Below, piece by piece: positions 17,801 to 26,018 of a stretch of 50,036 nt of DNA. This DNA is from Bacteroidales bacterium. Its GTDB lineage: Bacteria > Bacteroidota > Bacteroidia > Bacteroidales > PUMT01. Under the pieces are notes generated by a model. That model did not search any database. It had not been told where the DNA came from and worked only from the letters and a program-made list of their open reading frames with translations. The position numbers and the translations under genes are program-made. The stretch lies in the NCBI GenBank assembly GCA_007132225.1, contig SLPB01000099.1, positions 1 to 50,036 on the forward strand, written 5' to 3'. Position 1 is the first letter of the stretch. Each line of letters begins with the position of its first letter.

Positions 17801-18383
17801 TGGTCATTTCTTCCTGGTCACATTCCTCTACCTTCTGGATCTCATGTGATGTACGGAATCCATCAAAAAAATGGAGAAATGGAATCCTTGTTTTAATAGA
17901 TGCCAGGTGGGCAATACCAGCGATATCCATTATCTCCTGAACACTGCCGGTAGCAAGCATGGCAAAACCGGTTTGCCTGGTACTCATAACATCACTATGA
18001 TCTCCGAATATTGACAAAGCCTGTGCAGCAAGGCTTCTTGCACTAACATGAAAAACACCGGGCAGCAATTCTCCGGAAATTTTATACATGTTGGGTATCA
18101 TAAGTAAAAGCCCCTGTGATGCAGTAAAAGTAGTTGTAAGTGCTCCGCCCTGCAATGATCCGTGAACAGCTCCGGCAGCACCGCCTTCAGATTGCATTTC
18201 AACGACTCTCAGAATATCTCCGAAAATATTCTTTCTGCCTTTAGCTGCCCATTCATCAACGTTCTCAGCCATATTGGAGGATGGAGTAATGGGATAAATT
18301 GCAGCAACCTCACTAAACATATAGGCAACATGTGCAGCTGCATGATTCCCGTCACAGGTGATAAATTTCTTTTTTTTAGTCAT
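14853..18383 (-). CDS. nifJ: pyruvate:ferredoxin (flavodoxin) oxidoreductase
   Basis: This 1176-residue single-chain PFOR oxidatively decarboxylates pyruvate to acetyl-CoA and reduces ferredoxin. The N-terminal domain starts CDGNHAAAHVAYMFSEVAAIYPITPSS. Two ferredoxin-type [4Fe-4S] sites are present (CIQCNQCAYVCPHAV and CTGCGNCVDVCPA). The C-terminal thiamine-binding region has GACSGCGETPY, FGGDGWAYDIGYGGLDH and VYSNTGGQASKSTP. The length is typical. A possible -7 element (TAAATTTG on the minus strand, 18465-18472) lies about 80 bp upstream. This is a key enzyme of anaerobic or fermentative metabolism. It is followed by its own terminator and the DHODH-like gene. Confidence 0.97.
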   Translation of the reverse strand: MTKKKKFITCDGNHAAAHVAYMFSEVAAIYPITPSSNMAENVDEWAAKGRKNIFGDILRVVEMQSEGGAAGAVHGSLQGGALTTTFTASQGLLLMIPNMYKISGELLPGVFHVSARSLAAQALSIFGDHSDVMSTRQTGFAMLATGSVQEIMDIAGIAHLASIKTRIPFLHFFDGFRTSHEIQKVEECDQEEMTRLLDFDAVQSFRDGALNPEHPVTRGTAQNPDIYFQSREAANKFYDVIPDVVEDYMKEITRITGREYHPFTYYGAPDAENIVIAMGSVTETIKETVDYLNSQGEKVGLITVHLYRPFSEKYFMKVLPKSVKRIAVLDRTKEPGANGEPLYLDVKDMFYGKTDSPVIVGGRYGLSSKDTTPAMIKSVYDNLKMAEPKNRFTVGIVDDVTFLSLPLQTEIDVSPKGNYAAKFYGIGADGTVGANKNSIIIIGDTTDKFAQAYFSYDSKKSGGITVSHLRFGDQPIRSPYLVNTADFIACHVPSYLDKYDMLKGLKKGGTFLLNSIWDEEETKNKLTAKMKKYMAENDIQFYIINGTKIAEEIGLGGRTNTIMQSAFFKISNVIPYEKSVDEMKKAIVKSFGMKGEEIVDMNKAAVDRGGDVTKIEIPADWKDIDDKTSEDTRDIPDFIKNIMEPIVAQNGDSLPVSAFVGREDGTFPAGTTEYEKRGIAVHVPEWIPENCIQCNQCAYVCPHAVIRPFLLTAEEAENAPEGTETLKGTGGTKEYRYRMQISPLDCTGCGNCVDVCPAKKKALEMKTLESQLVEDERWDYMHNKVGYKDTILDKAKSVKNSQFAQPLFEFSGACSGCGETPYIKLITQLYGDRMMIANATGCSSIYGGSAPSTPYTTNKNGHGPAWANSLFEDNAEYGYGMALGVKQMREKIADLMKAGLEGNLSAEIKEAYREWLDGKDDAEKSKVASAKVIRVIEDENDDLSKKIMNLKQYLVKKSVWVFGGDGWAYDIGYGGLDHVIASGEDINLLVMDTEVYSNTGGQASKSTPIGAVAKFAASGKRIRKKDLGVMAMSYGYVYVAQVAIGASQAQFLKVVKEAESYPGPSVIIAYSPCINHGLRHGMGKTIEETRLAVEAGYWTNWRYNPLIADEGKNPFVIDSKEPDWSKFQDFLKSEVRYSSLQKAFPEVASELFKAAEENAIWRHKNYLRMAAMDYSQ

Positions 18384-18517
18384 ATTTGCAAATAAATTAG
18401 TTAGTTAAATAATCTATATTGAGTGGTTACTATAACAGTATTTATTGAAAATTTTAAACGACAGCAAATTTATAAAAAAGGCCCTTAAAATTACATGACA
18501 TTACTCATGATAGATAA

Positions 18518-18544
18518 GCAGATCCATAATAAGCCAGGATCTGC
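18518..18544. other. hairpin between rho and nifJ
   Basis: GCAGATCC (18518-18525) and GGATCTGC (18537-18544) form a perfect 8-bp stem with an 11-nt loop. No U-tract follows on either strand, so it is not a standard terminator. It lies in the rho 3' region or the far upstream region of nifJ. Confidence 0.45.
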
Positions 18545-18612
18545 AAATACCTCATCAAAATTGAGTCGCGAAGTGATTTTTCGTACTGCTATACAGGCAT
18601 TTACGAATACTG

Positions 18613-20343
18613 TTATTCAGTATTCATCGAAATAAGAAACTCCTCATTCGACCTGGTTTTAGCAACCTTCTCCTTAAGAAATTCCATTGATTCAACAGGA
18701 TTCATATCTGATAGATAGTTGCGGAGTATCCAGATTTTATTCATCATCTCCTTATCAAGCAGCAGATCTTCTCTTCGGGTGCTGGATAAATTTACATCAA
18801 CCGACGGATAGATGCGTTTATTGGATAATTTCCTGTCCAGCTGGAGTTCCATATTACCGGTTCCCTTAAACTCTTCAAATATAACATCATCCATTTTTGA
18901 GCCAGTATCTGTCAATGCTGTTGCAAGAATTGTGAGTGATCCACCTTTTTCAATATTTCTTGCTGCACCAAAAAACCGCTTGGGCTTCTGAAGTGCATTG
19001 GCATCAACACCCCCTGAAAGCACTTTACCGGAAGCCGGGGATACAGTGTTGAAAGCCCTGGCCAGCCTTGTAATTGAATCCAGTAGTATCACAACATCAT
19101 GTCCGCACTCAACCATGCGTTTAGCTTTCTCTATAACCATATTTGCAACCCGCACATGCCGCTCAGCCGGTTCATCAAAAGTGGAAGAAACAACCTCTCC
19201 TCTTACGCTTCTTGCCATATCAGTAACCTCCTCAGGTCTTTCGTCTATTAGAAGAACCATCATATAAACCTCCGGATGATTTGCTGCAATAGCATTGGCA
19301 ATCTCTTTAAGCAACACCGTTTTTCCGGTTTTAGGCTGTGCCACTATCAGGCCACGCTGTCCCTTTCCAATCGGGGCAAAAAGATCAACTATCCTGGCAG
19401 ACAGACTATTGCTTTTTTCACTGACCAGCGTAAACTTTTCATCGGGAAACAATGGCGTTAAAAAATCAAATGGCACCCTGTCCCTGATATAATCAGGTGT
19501 CCGTCCGTTTATTTGTTCTACCTTTATTAGAGGAAAATATTTCTCGCCGTCTTTTGGCGGACGAATTGTTCCCAGCACCGTATCTCCGGTTTTAAGACCA
19601 AACAGCTTTATCTGTGACTGCGAAACATAAACATCATCAGGAGAATTCAGGTAATTATAATCGGATGATCTTAAAAAACCATAACCATCAGGCATTATTT
19701 CAAGTAACCCTGATGATGAAATAATTCCATCAAAATCATATTCACGCGCGCTTCCTTTTCTTTCGTATTGCTTTTTATGAAACCCTTCTTTACCTTGTCT
19801 GTCGGCTTGTTGACCCTTTCTGGTTTCTCCGGGAGCAGGTTTTTGAGATTTCTGATCTTCATGATGAGTCTTTTTTTGTCCCTTGGCCTTATCATATTTC
19901 TCCCTGGCAACAGGTTGCTGGGTATGTGTTTCAGTTTTATTCCCGGTTGTTATATCATCAGTTTGATCACTCCGGGTAAGAGGAGACTTTTCGGAAATAT
20001 CCCCGGCAACAACCTGTTTTTCCTCAGGTTGCTTTTGCTCAGGTTGCTTTTGCTCAGGTTGCTTTTGCTCAGGTTGCTTTTGCTCAGGTTGCTTTTGCTC
20101 AGTTTTTAATTTTTGCTTTGATGGAGGCCTGCCTCGTCTCTTAACGGATTCCTGCCCATGATCCCTTGATGGCCTCTTGCTTCTTTCGGCATCTTTTTCA
20201 GAAGTGTTTATTGCCTGCTGGTCAAGGATTCGATAAATTAAATCTTGTTTCTTCAATGATTCAACTTTCTTTATATTAAGATCTTTAGCTATTTCACGCA
20301 AATCAGAAACAAGTTTCTTGTTAAGTTCAAGAATATCATACAT
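18613..20343 (-). CDS. rho: transcription termination factor Rho with long disordered insertion
   Basis: Rho is the hexameric RNA-dependent helicase that ends transcription. The 576-residue protein has an N-terminal Rho domain ([22 protein letters not shown]). Next comes an insertion of about 170 residues rich in Lys, Gln, Glu and Pro, then the RNA-binding domain ([21 protein letters not shown]). The ATPase core has the P-loop [20 protein letters not shown] and [13 protein letters not shown]. Long disordered insertions are a known trait of Rho in Bacteroidota. The insertion here contains five perfect EQKQP-type repeats encoded by a 15-bp tandem repeat. The gene is divergent from rpoD. Confidence 0.96.
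   Translation of the reverse strand: MYDILELNKKLVSDLREIAKDLNIKKVESLKKQDLIYRILDQQAINTSEKDAERSKRPSRDHGQESVKRRGRPPSKQKLKTEQKQPEQKQPEQKQPEQKQPEQKQPEEKQVVAGDISEKSPLTRSDQTDDITTGNKTETHTQQPVAREKYDKAKGQKKTHHEDQKSQKPAPGETRKGQQADRQGKEGFHKKQYERKGSAREYDFDGIISSSGLLEIMPDGYGFLRSSDYNYLNSPDDVYVSQSQIKLFGLKTGDTVLGTIRPPKDGEKYFPLIKVEQINGRTPDYIRDRVPFDFLTPLFPDEKFTLVSEKSNSLSARIVDLFAPIGKGQRGLIVAQPKTGKTVLLKEIANAIAANHPEVYMMVLLIDERPEEVTDMARSVRGEVVSSTFDEPAERHVRVANMVIEKAKRMVECGHDVVILLDSITRLARAFNTVSPASGKVLSGGVDANALQKPKRFFGAARNIEKGGSLTILATALTDTGSKMDDVIFEEFKGTGNMELQLDRKLSNKRIYPSVDVNLSSTRREDLLLDKEMMNKIWILRNYLSDMNPVESMEFLKEKVAKTRSNEEFLISMNTE
20026..20100. repeat. 15-bp tandem repeat within rho, five perfect copies
   Basis: Five identical copies of AGGTTGCTTTTGCTC (plus-strand sense) encode five pentapeptide units of the form EQKQP on the minus strand. 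Flanking codons encode degenerate versions (PEEKQ). The unit length is a multiple of three, so copy-number changes would keep the reading frame. Confidence 0.97.
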
Positions 20344-20708
20344 GTGTTTAAAAGGAATTAATGAATATTATAATAATTATAATCCGGAATAATTTGGGGT
20401 TCCGTATAAAAATTTAAAGGGAATTATAAAGTATCTGTACAATGTAAAAGCGGAATTATTGTGCAATAATAAGTATTTCGGGGAAATAAGCAAAAAATAC
20501 GAAAAAAAAGGTGTTTTTTCTATTTTAGATTGCTATTTTCGATAACTTATAATTATGTTTGCTTGCAGCAACAAAGTTAATGTAAATTATCTCAATTAAA
20601 AAAATATTAATCTTTTTTCCTCTTCTTATAAAGTTATAATCTGTTGGTTTTCGCAACTTTTTTTTTTTTGTATTCGTATTATTCGGATAACCCTAAATCC
20701 CTGGATTA
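20344..20708. other. divergent rho/rpoD intergenic region
   Basis: The region is 365 bp, AT-rich, with long A and T runs. It contains a good rpoD promoter at 20530-20561; I could not place the rho promoter. No gene or RNA is evident. Confidence 0.55.
20530..20561 (+). promoter_or_regulatory. Bacteroidota-type promoter of rpoD
   Basis: TTG at 20530-20532, a 21-bp spacer, and TATGTTTG at 20554-20561 fit the phylum consensus. It predicts a leader of about 140 nt before the rpoD ATG at 20709. Confidence 0.7.
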
Positions 20709-21569
20709 ATGAGGCAATTAAAAATCATCAAGCAAGTAACCAACAGGGAAACCCCTTCTCTGGATAAGTATCTTCACGAAATTGCTAAAGTTGACCTTAT
20801 AACGGCCGAGGAAGAAGTAGAGCTGGCAAGGAAAATCAGAAAAGGCGATGCAAAGGCTATGAACCTGCTTATAAAAGCTAATTTGCGCTTCGTTGTATCT
20901 GTTTCCAAACAGTATCAGAATCAGGGCCTTAGTCTGCCCGACCTTATAAATGAAGGAAATCTCGGTCTTATTAAAGCTGCCCAAAGGTTTGATGAAACAA
21001 GAGGATTTAAATTTATTTCCTATGCGGTTTGGTGGATAAGGCAATCCATTTTACAGGCCCTTGCAGAACAGGCAAGAATTGTTCGTTTACCGCTTAACAA
21101 AATAGGTTATATAAACAAAGTTAACCGGACATTTTCAGAGCTGGAACAGAAATTCGAACGAGAGCCTACCGTGCTTGAGATAGCCCAGGCACTTGAACTT
21201 GCTCCCAGGGATGTTAAAGAATCATTAAAATCTGCGGGTCGCCACATATCTATGGATGCCCCCATTAATTCGGAAGAGGAAGGTGATATGTACGATATTA
21301 TACTTTCTGATGATATACCTGCCCCTGACCGTGAATTATTGAATGAATCGCTGCGTAAGGAGATTGAAAGAGCCCTGTCAACGCTTACATATCGTGAGGC
21401 AAATATTTTAAGACTCTATTTTGGTCTTAATGGCAAACATCCTTATACACTTGAAGAAATTGGCGAGGCTTTTAACCTTACAAGGGAAAGAGTCAGGCAA
21501 ATAAAAGAAAAAGCCATTAAGCGGCTCAAGCATTCGACAAAAAATAAAATACTCAAAACATATTTATAA
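20709..21569 (+). CDS. rpoD: primary sigma factor RpoD (Bacteroidota short type)
   Basis: This 286-residue sigma-70 protein lacks region 1.1, as is usual for the housekeeping sigma factor of Bacteroidota. Region 1.2 begins [22 protein letters not shown]. Region 2 contains [20 protein letters not shown] and [13 protein letters not shown]. Region 3 contains [12 protein letters not shown]. Region 4 contains [20 protein letters not shown]. This sigma would recognise the TTG/TAnnTTTG promoters seen elsewhere in the window. The rpe gene follows by 10 bp and may be cotranscribed. Confidence 0.96.
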   Translation: MRQLKIIKQVTNRETPSLDKYLHEIAKVDLITAEEEVELARKIRKGDAKAMNLLIKANLRFVVSVSKQYQNQGLSLPDLINEGNLGLIKAAQRFDETRGFKFISYAVWWIRQSILQALAEQARIVRLPLNKIGYINKVNRTFSELEQKFEREPTVLEIAQALELAPRDVKESLKSAGRHISMDAPINSEEEGDMYDIILSDDIPAPDRELLNESLRKEIERALSTLTYREANILRLYFGLNGKHPYTLEEIGEAFNLTRERVRQIKEKAIKRLKHSTKNKILKTYL

Positions 21570-21579
21570 TCCATTCCCG

Positions 21580-22245
21580 ATGCAACCACTTATCGCTCCC
21601 TCGTTGCTTTCTGCAAATTTTGGAAATCTTGATTCTGACCTGGAAATGATAAATAACAGTTCGGCAGACTGGCTGCATCTGGATATTATGGATGGCGTTT
21701 TCGTACCTAATATAAGTTTTGGCTTCCCGGTATTGAATTCAGTACGTAAAAAAGTTAAAAAGCCACTGGATGTTCATCTTATGATAGTTAAGCCGGAAAA
21801 TTATATTGAATCATTCCGGGATGCAGGAGCATCAGTCCTCACAATTCATTATGAAGCGGTGGATCACCTGCACAGTGCCATCACGCAAATACGTTCTCTG
21901 GGAATGAAGGCTGGAGTGTCTCTAAATCCTCACACACCTGTTATACTGCTTGAGGAAATTCTCCCCTATCTTGACATGGTGTTGATTATGAGCGTTAATC
22001 CGGGTTTCGGCGGACAAGCTTTTATTGAAGGCAGTTACCAGAAGATAAGAAAACTTAAAATATTAATCGCAGAAACCGGCTCGTCTGCCAAAATTCAGGT
22101 GGACGGAGGCGTGAATCTGGGGAATGCTCCCCTTCTTGTTAAAGCCGGAGCGGATATTCTTGTGGCAGGAAATACCGTATTTAATTCTCCTGACCCACAG
22201 GAAACAATTTCAGCACTGAAAAACTGTCATAAAACAATTACCTGA
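21580..22245 (+). CDS. rpe: ribulose-phosphate 3-epimerase
   Basis: The 221-residue TIM-barrel enzyme interconverts ribulose 5-phosphate and xylulose 5-phosphate. Family motifs are IAPSLLSANFGNL at the N-terminus, WLHLDIMDGVFVPNISFG, LDVHLMIVKP, VLIMSVNPGFGGQAFIE and IQVDGGVN, which include the metal-binding His and Asp residues. The length is normal. It follows rpoD by 10 bp on the same strand and converges on the dehydrogenase gene. Confidence 0.96.
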   Translation: MQPLIAPSLLSANFGNLDSDLEMINNSSADWLHLDIMDGVFVPNISFGFPVLNSVRKKVKKPLDVHLMIVKPENYIESFRDAGASVLTIHYEAVDHLHSAITQIRSLGMKAGVSLNPHTPVILLEEILPYLDMVLIMSVNPGFGGQAFIEGSYQKIRKLKILIAETGSSAKIQVDGGVNLGNAPLLVKAGADILVAGNTVFNSPDPQETISALKNCHKTIT

Positions 22246-22376
22246 AACAAACCGAATCAAAAATTTCCCACAAATTGATGATTAAAAGCATCATAAATCT
22301 TTCCAAACCCTGACTCAGGAGGTTGTGTACGGCCATACAGATTTTAACAATGTAGGAAAACCGGGATAATTGAGCT

Positions 22377-23579
22377 TTACTTCTCCCCTGCAAGAAAATC
22401 CTCCAGGTATGAAAAATTCCTGGTGAGTCCACCATCTCTTACAATAGTTGCCCTTTCAACAATGCCGTCCCTGTCGTTCAAAAATGCAGGAAAAACACTT
22501 TCGACAAGTTTATCGGCAAATTCTGCCGAGGCATTCCTTGGCAATTCTCCCGGTAAATTATCTACTGCCATTACGGTTATATTTTCCTTGTCAAAAGGAT
22601 CGCCTTCTTTACCTGTTAACGGATTATACCCGTAAAAGGGTTTATCAATTGTTGATGGTCTAAGGGTGGAAGCAAAAGGTTTTTTAATATCACAGCTCAC
22701 ATCAGCAATTACTGAGATTTTAAATTCAGGCTTAAGATAGTCTTCCTCACTAAGAAATACGGGAGAGCCAGGATCCCAATAATGACCTGTAATCAGCAGG
22801 TCTGTTACTGTACTGTAAGGAAAAAAAACAGAGTCGTATTCTTCAGGGTAATAGAAAAAATGCTGCAGGTCAAAATCCTTCCCATCCTTTCGCTTTACAT
22901 AATCCCAGGGTTCAATCTGACATATAACAGGTTCATCATATATCTTATTCAGATATTCTAAAGAATCAACAGTTTTACAACCAAGTGGTGCAAGTGATTC
23001 CCTTATTCCACCGGCAACCCGTCCTCCTCCCGTAATCAGTATTTTTATTGGCGGGAGAGTAACTTTTTTAAGCTCCCCAGTCATTTCTTTCATATCGTAA
23101 CATTTATGGGCTGGTTTCAAATCAAATAAATTATTTCGAATACCATAAGCGCGAAGGCCGTTATAAGCTCCAACAATCCCTGCCCACCGTCCAAATGCAA
23201 CTATTCTTACATTATCATTACCGATAAGATATTCATAATCTACCAGTGTAATCTGTTTTTCAACTATCTGTTTCAACAGCTTCCTGTTATAGGGTTGTTT
23301 TTTTGCAGTATGAGAAAAAAATAAATATGTCTTGCCAGTTTTAAGTGTTGAAGGAGCAACCTCCTTAACCCCCACAAGCAGATCACAATCTGACAAATCT
23401 TCAGTAACCCTGATACCGGCTTGCTTATATTCAGCATCACTGTAACACCGGATGTCACTACTTTCGACCGAAATATCGAATTCCGGATATAAATTCATAA
23501 GCGTTACAGCAGAGGAAGGAGTTAAAGCAACCCTCCGGTCTGCGGGTACTTTGGTTTCTTTGAGTATACCTATATGCAT
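22377..23579 (-). CDS. saccharopine / alanine dehydrogenase-like NAD(P)-dependent oxidoreductase
   Basis: This 400-residue protein belongs to the alanine dehydrogenase/pyridine nucleotide transhydrogenase N-terminal superfamily. It begins HIGILKETKVPADRRVALTP and has GRWAGIVGAYNGLRAYG plus a nucleotide-binding ITGGGRVAGGI. The segments FGRWAGIVGAYN and AVDNLPGELPRNAS resemble lysine-forming saccharopine dehydrogenases and the lysine-ketoglutarate reductase half of AASS rather than alanine dehydrogenase proper. The physiological reaction is therefore uncertain; an opine-type amino acid dehydrogenase is likely. It stands alone on the minus strand between rpe and the 110-bp repeat. Confidence 0.75.
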   Translation of the reverse strand: MHIGILKETKVPADRRVALTPSSAVTLMNLYPEFDISVESSDIRCYSDAEYKQAGIRVTEDLSDCDLLVGVKEVAPSTLKTGKTYLFFSHTAKKQPYNRKLLKQIVEKQITLVDYEYLIGNDNVRIVAFGRWAGIVGAYNGLRAYGIRNNLFDLKPAHKCYDMKEMTGELKKVTLPPIKILITGGGRVAGGIRESLAPLGCKTVDSLEYLNKIYDEPVICQIEPWDYVKRKDGKDFDLQHFFYYPEEYDSVFFPYSTVTDLLITGHYWDPGSPVFLSEEDYLKPEFKISVIADVSCDIKKPFASTLRPSTIDKPFYGYNPLTGKEGDPFDKENITVMAVDNLPGELPRNASAEFADKLVESVFPAFLNDRDGIVERATIVRDGGLTRNFSYLEDFLAGEK

Positions 23580-23758
23580 AAGATCACTGTTTATCTTAAA
23601 AAATCATCAATTAAGTATTATGCTAAATTAAGCATTTTGAAAGAAAACTATTAAAAATCGTCTTTTTTTAGTTTTGGCAGGATTATTCTCCCGGGCATGA
23701 TTATTGCTATACTATAAGTCAGGTGCAATTGATACGGGGCTTCATTGTTCTTCTATAT

Positions 23759-23868
23759 GAATGAATCGTCCATGACGATATTTTCAATATCTTCACAAAA
23801 TACAATGAAAATATTGTCATGGTAAGATCCATAAGACCAATGATTTAATATTAATATTTACTTATGAA
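23759..23868. repeat. 110-bp dispersed repeat, copy 2, upstream of tmRNA
   Basis: This copy is identical to 12-121 at 109 of 110 positions. Its inverted repeat arms are 23770-23786 and 23806-23822. It ends 42 bp before the tmRNA -7 element. The ATG shared with copy 1 (23864-23866) opens a frame that runs into tmRNA and stops after 28 codons, so it is not used as a gene here. The unrelated flanks on both sides show that a discrete unit was copied. Confidence 0.9.
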
Positions 23869-23910
23869 ACCTCAAATATCTTTAAAATTTTTATTATGGC
23901 AGGGTTTTTG

Positions 23911-23918
23911 TACCTTTG
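23911..23918 (+). promoter_or_regulatory. -7 element of the tmRNA promoter
   Basis: TACCTTTG matches TAnnTTTG and ends 11 bp before the first G of tmRNA. No clear TTG is found at -33, where the sequence is T-rich instead. Confidence 0.75.
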
Positions 23919-23929
23919 CATTAGTTCAT

Positions 23930-24320
23930 GGGGCTGACTGGTTTTGACAGCAAGATGAGCGGATAAGTAAGCATGCCGAGCAAAGCATTTTAACTCGTAA
24001 ATCTGTAGTGCAAACAATTAAGTGGCGAGAATAACTACGCGCTTGCAGCATAGACTTTAGAAGATCTGTGTTTAATCTGCGGTCAAGGATCGCAGACAGG
24101 CTGTCTCTCAAAAAACCCCGCCCGACGGTTTTTGATTAAGAGGCACCGATAAGTTTGGGCTGGTCCGGAGTTTTTCCCGAACACCGGATAAGAAAACAGG
24201 GAATAAGGTTCAGTTAGGCTGTCTGTTGCCGGCCTGATCCCGACAACCAACAACAGGCTAAGCATGTAGAAAGCTTATTGGTTCCTTGTTTGGACGAGGG
24301 TTCGACTCCCTCCAGCTCCA
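23930..24320 (+). ncRNA. ssrA: transfer-messenger RNA
   Basis: The 5' end GGGGCTGACTGG and the 3' end GGTTCGACTCCCTCCAGCTCCA form the alanyl tRNA-like domain: GGGGCTG pairs with CAGCTCC and A24320 is the discriminator. The 3' CCA is not fully encoded and must be added. The tag frame is GGC-GAG-AAT-AAC-TAC-GCG-CTT-GCA-GCA-TAG at 24024-24053, encoding GENNYALAA, which is typical for the phylum. With SmpB it rescues stalled ribosomes and marks the products for proteolysis. It is a one-piece tmRNA of about 391 nt. Confidence 0.97.
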
Positions 24321-24330
24321 CAAAAGATCA

Positions 24331-24364
24331 AAAAAGCCACCCCTTTCACGGGTGGCTTTTTTTT
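24331..24364 (+). terminator. Rho-independent terminator of ssrA
   Basis: GCCACCC and GGGTGGC form a 7-bp GC-rich stem, extended by A-U pairs, with a CTTTCAC loop and a following run of eight T residues. It lies 10 nt after the tmRNA 3' end. Confidence 0.95.
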
Positions 24365-24568
24365 GTTGCTGCCTTGAAATACTTACAAGTGCTTTTTATT
24401 GTTGTCTGAAATACAGTAAAAGATGAGAGTATACCTTCAGGCAATCCTTTGACATTAAATATAAACATTCTATGGTTATTCAGTCTAACCCGAAAACTAT
24501 AACACTTCAGTCTAATAAACGAATCAAATTTAATGACAGGAAGCGGTTCAGAAAATCAAAACTATGTA

Positions 24569-24820
24569 TTACCCGTTTTTTCTTGGATTCGCCCTGTTCA
24601 CTTTGAGGTTTCTGCCCAGCACATCGGTGCCATTAATATTTTCAATGGCACTTTCAGCCTCTGATTCATTTTCCATTTCAACAAAGCCATAACCTTTGGA
24701 TTTGTGAGTAAATTTATCAGTAATAATCTTAACTGATATTACCGGACCGTATTTGGCAAATAATTCCTCAATATCAGCTTCTTGCAGAGAATAGGGTATA
24801 TTACCAATGTAAATTGTCAT
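24569..24820 (-). CDS. RRM-type RNA-binding protein
   Basis: The 83-residue protein is one complete RNA recognition motif and little else. RNP2 is IYIGNI (residues 3-8) and RNP1 is KGYGFVEM (residues 42-49), both with the aromatic residues that stack on RNA. The C-terminus is a short basic tail (NRANPRKNG). Such single-RRM proteins are common in Bacteroidota and resemble cyanobacterial Rbp proteins. They are thought to bind single-stranded RNA, but targets here are unknown. The gene is monocistronic, between the tmRNA terminator and arcB. Confidence 0.92.
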   Translation of the reverse strand: MTIYIGNIPYSLQEADIEELFAKYGPVISVKIITDKFTHKSKGYGFVEMENESEAESAIENINGTDVLGRNLKVNRANPRKNG

Positions 24821-24928
24821 GTTTGAATTTTTTATTTCCGTAATACTTTAATTAAACAAATCTTTAACAAGTTAAGAATTAATGTTTAATTAGAAAAGAA
24901 AAATCAAGGAAAAAAACCTGTAACAATC

Positions 24929-25930
24929 CTATTGGCCAAGGGTTGCAACCATAACGGCTTTTATTGTATGCATCCGGTTCTCGGATTGATCAAAAACAAC
25001 TGAGTGTTCAGATTCAAAAATATCTTCTGTAACTTCCATAGATTCAATACCAAATTTCTGATATATCTCCTGCCCCACCTTTGTTTCACGATTATGGAAA
25101 GCAGGAAGGCAATGCAGAAATTTGACTTTGGAATTCCCCGTCCACTCCACAACCTCTTTGTTGACCTGAAATGGTTTAAGAAGAGATATCCGCTTTTCCC
25201 AGGCAGATTCGGGTTCGCCCATAGATACCCAAACATCAGTATAAAGAAAGTCAACTCCATTGACAGCCTCTTTTACATTATCGGTAACAGTGATGCGCGC
25301 GGCTGTCCTTTTTGCAATATTATTACACTGATCTAAAAGCTCCTTTTCGGGCTGACAATCCAGTGGCGCGGCAGCCCTGAAATCCATTCCCATCTTTGCA
25401 GCACCTACCATCAGGGAATTACCCATATTGTTCCTTGCATCACCAAGGTAACAGAAAGATATTTGACCAAGTGGTTTATCGCTATGCTCCCTCATGGTCA
25501 GAAGGTCGGCGAGAACCTGGGTCGGATGAAATTCATTGGTGAGTCCATTCCAGACAGGCACTCCTGAAAACTTAGCAAGTTCTTCAACAATTTCCTGACC
25601 ATATCCCCTGTACTCAATACCGTCATACATACGGCCAAGTACGCGTGCAGTATCTTTCATCGATTCTTTATGGCCAATCTGCGTGCCCCCGGGCCCCAGA
25701 TAACTAACATGCGCACCCTGATCAAATGCAGCAACTTCGAAAGCGCAACGGGTGCGGGTGGATGTCTTTTCAAAAATAAGAGCGATATTCTTCCCGGCCA
25801 GCCGGGGACGTTCAGTTCCTGCATATTTGGCTGCTTTAAGATTTGCAGAAAGATCCAGTAAGTATTCAATCTCGCCGGATGTAAAATCAAGCAATTTTAA
25901 AAAATGACGATTCCTCAGATTATATGCCAT
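24929..25930 (-). CDS. arcB: ornithine carbamoyltransferase (probably catabolic)
   Basis: This 333-residue transcarbamoylase has the carbamoyl-phosphate site STRTR (residues 57-61), the HPTQ motif (135-138), and the ornithine-side HCLP motif in [10 protein letters not shown]. Length and sequence resemble catabolic OTCs such as ArcB, which cleave citrulline with phosphate to ornithine and carbamoyl phosphate. The anabolic role (ArgF) cannot be excluded on sequence alone. The upstream carbamate kinase gene on the same strand supports the catabolic assignment: the two would make ATP from citrulline. No arginine deiminase gene is in the window. Confidence 0.88.
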   Translation of the reverse strand: MAYNLRNRHFLKLLDFTSGEIEYLLDLSANLKAAKYAGTERPRLAGKNIALIFEKTSTRTRCAFEVAAFDQGAHVSYLGPGGTQIGHKESMKDTARVLGRMYDGIEYRGYGQEIVEELAKFSGVPVWNGLTNEFHPTQVLADLLTMREHSDKPLGQISFCYLGDARNNMGNSLMVGAAKMGMDFRAAAPLDCQPEKELLDQCNNIAKRTAARITVTDNVKEAVNGVDFLYTDVWVSMGEPESAWEKRISLLKPFQVNKEVVEWTGNSKVKFLHCLPAFHNRETKVGQEIYQKFGIESMEVTEDIFESEHSVVFDQSENRMHTIKAVMVATLGQ

Positions 25931-26018
25931 ACTATTAGATATTTAGATTTATTAAACAGACCGCCGTTTATAGGGCAAAACAAAATTGATAACATCATTA
26001 TCCTGCACCACTGGTAAT

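Noticed and set aside
14853-18383. Large plus-strand ORFs opposite nifJ
   Set aside because: They lack family features and overlap a full-length, motif-complete PFOR.
19768-20109. Plus-strand ORF rich in Leu/Arg (LLRLLLL repeats) inside rho
   Set aside because: It is the antisense reading of the 15-bp tandem repeat within rho; the minus-strand frame has full Rho motifs.
22277-22311. GATGATTAAAAGCATCAT stretch as a fifth palindromic box
   Set aside because: The half-sites are seven bases apart rather than four, and the site lies between convergent genes.
23864-23950. Small ORF starting at the ATG of the second 110-bp repeat
   Set aside because: It runs through the tmRNA promoter and into tmRNA and stops after 28 codons; the ATG is inherited from the repeat.
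24021-24300. Possible minus-strand genes over tmRNA (short ORFs at 23926-24265)
   Set aside because: The tRNA-like ends, tag frame, promoter and terminator establish tmRNA on the plus strand.
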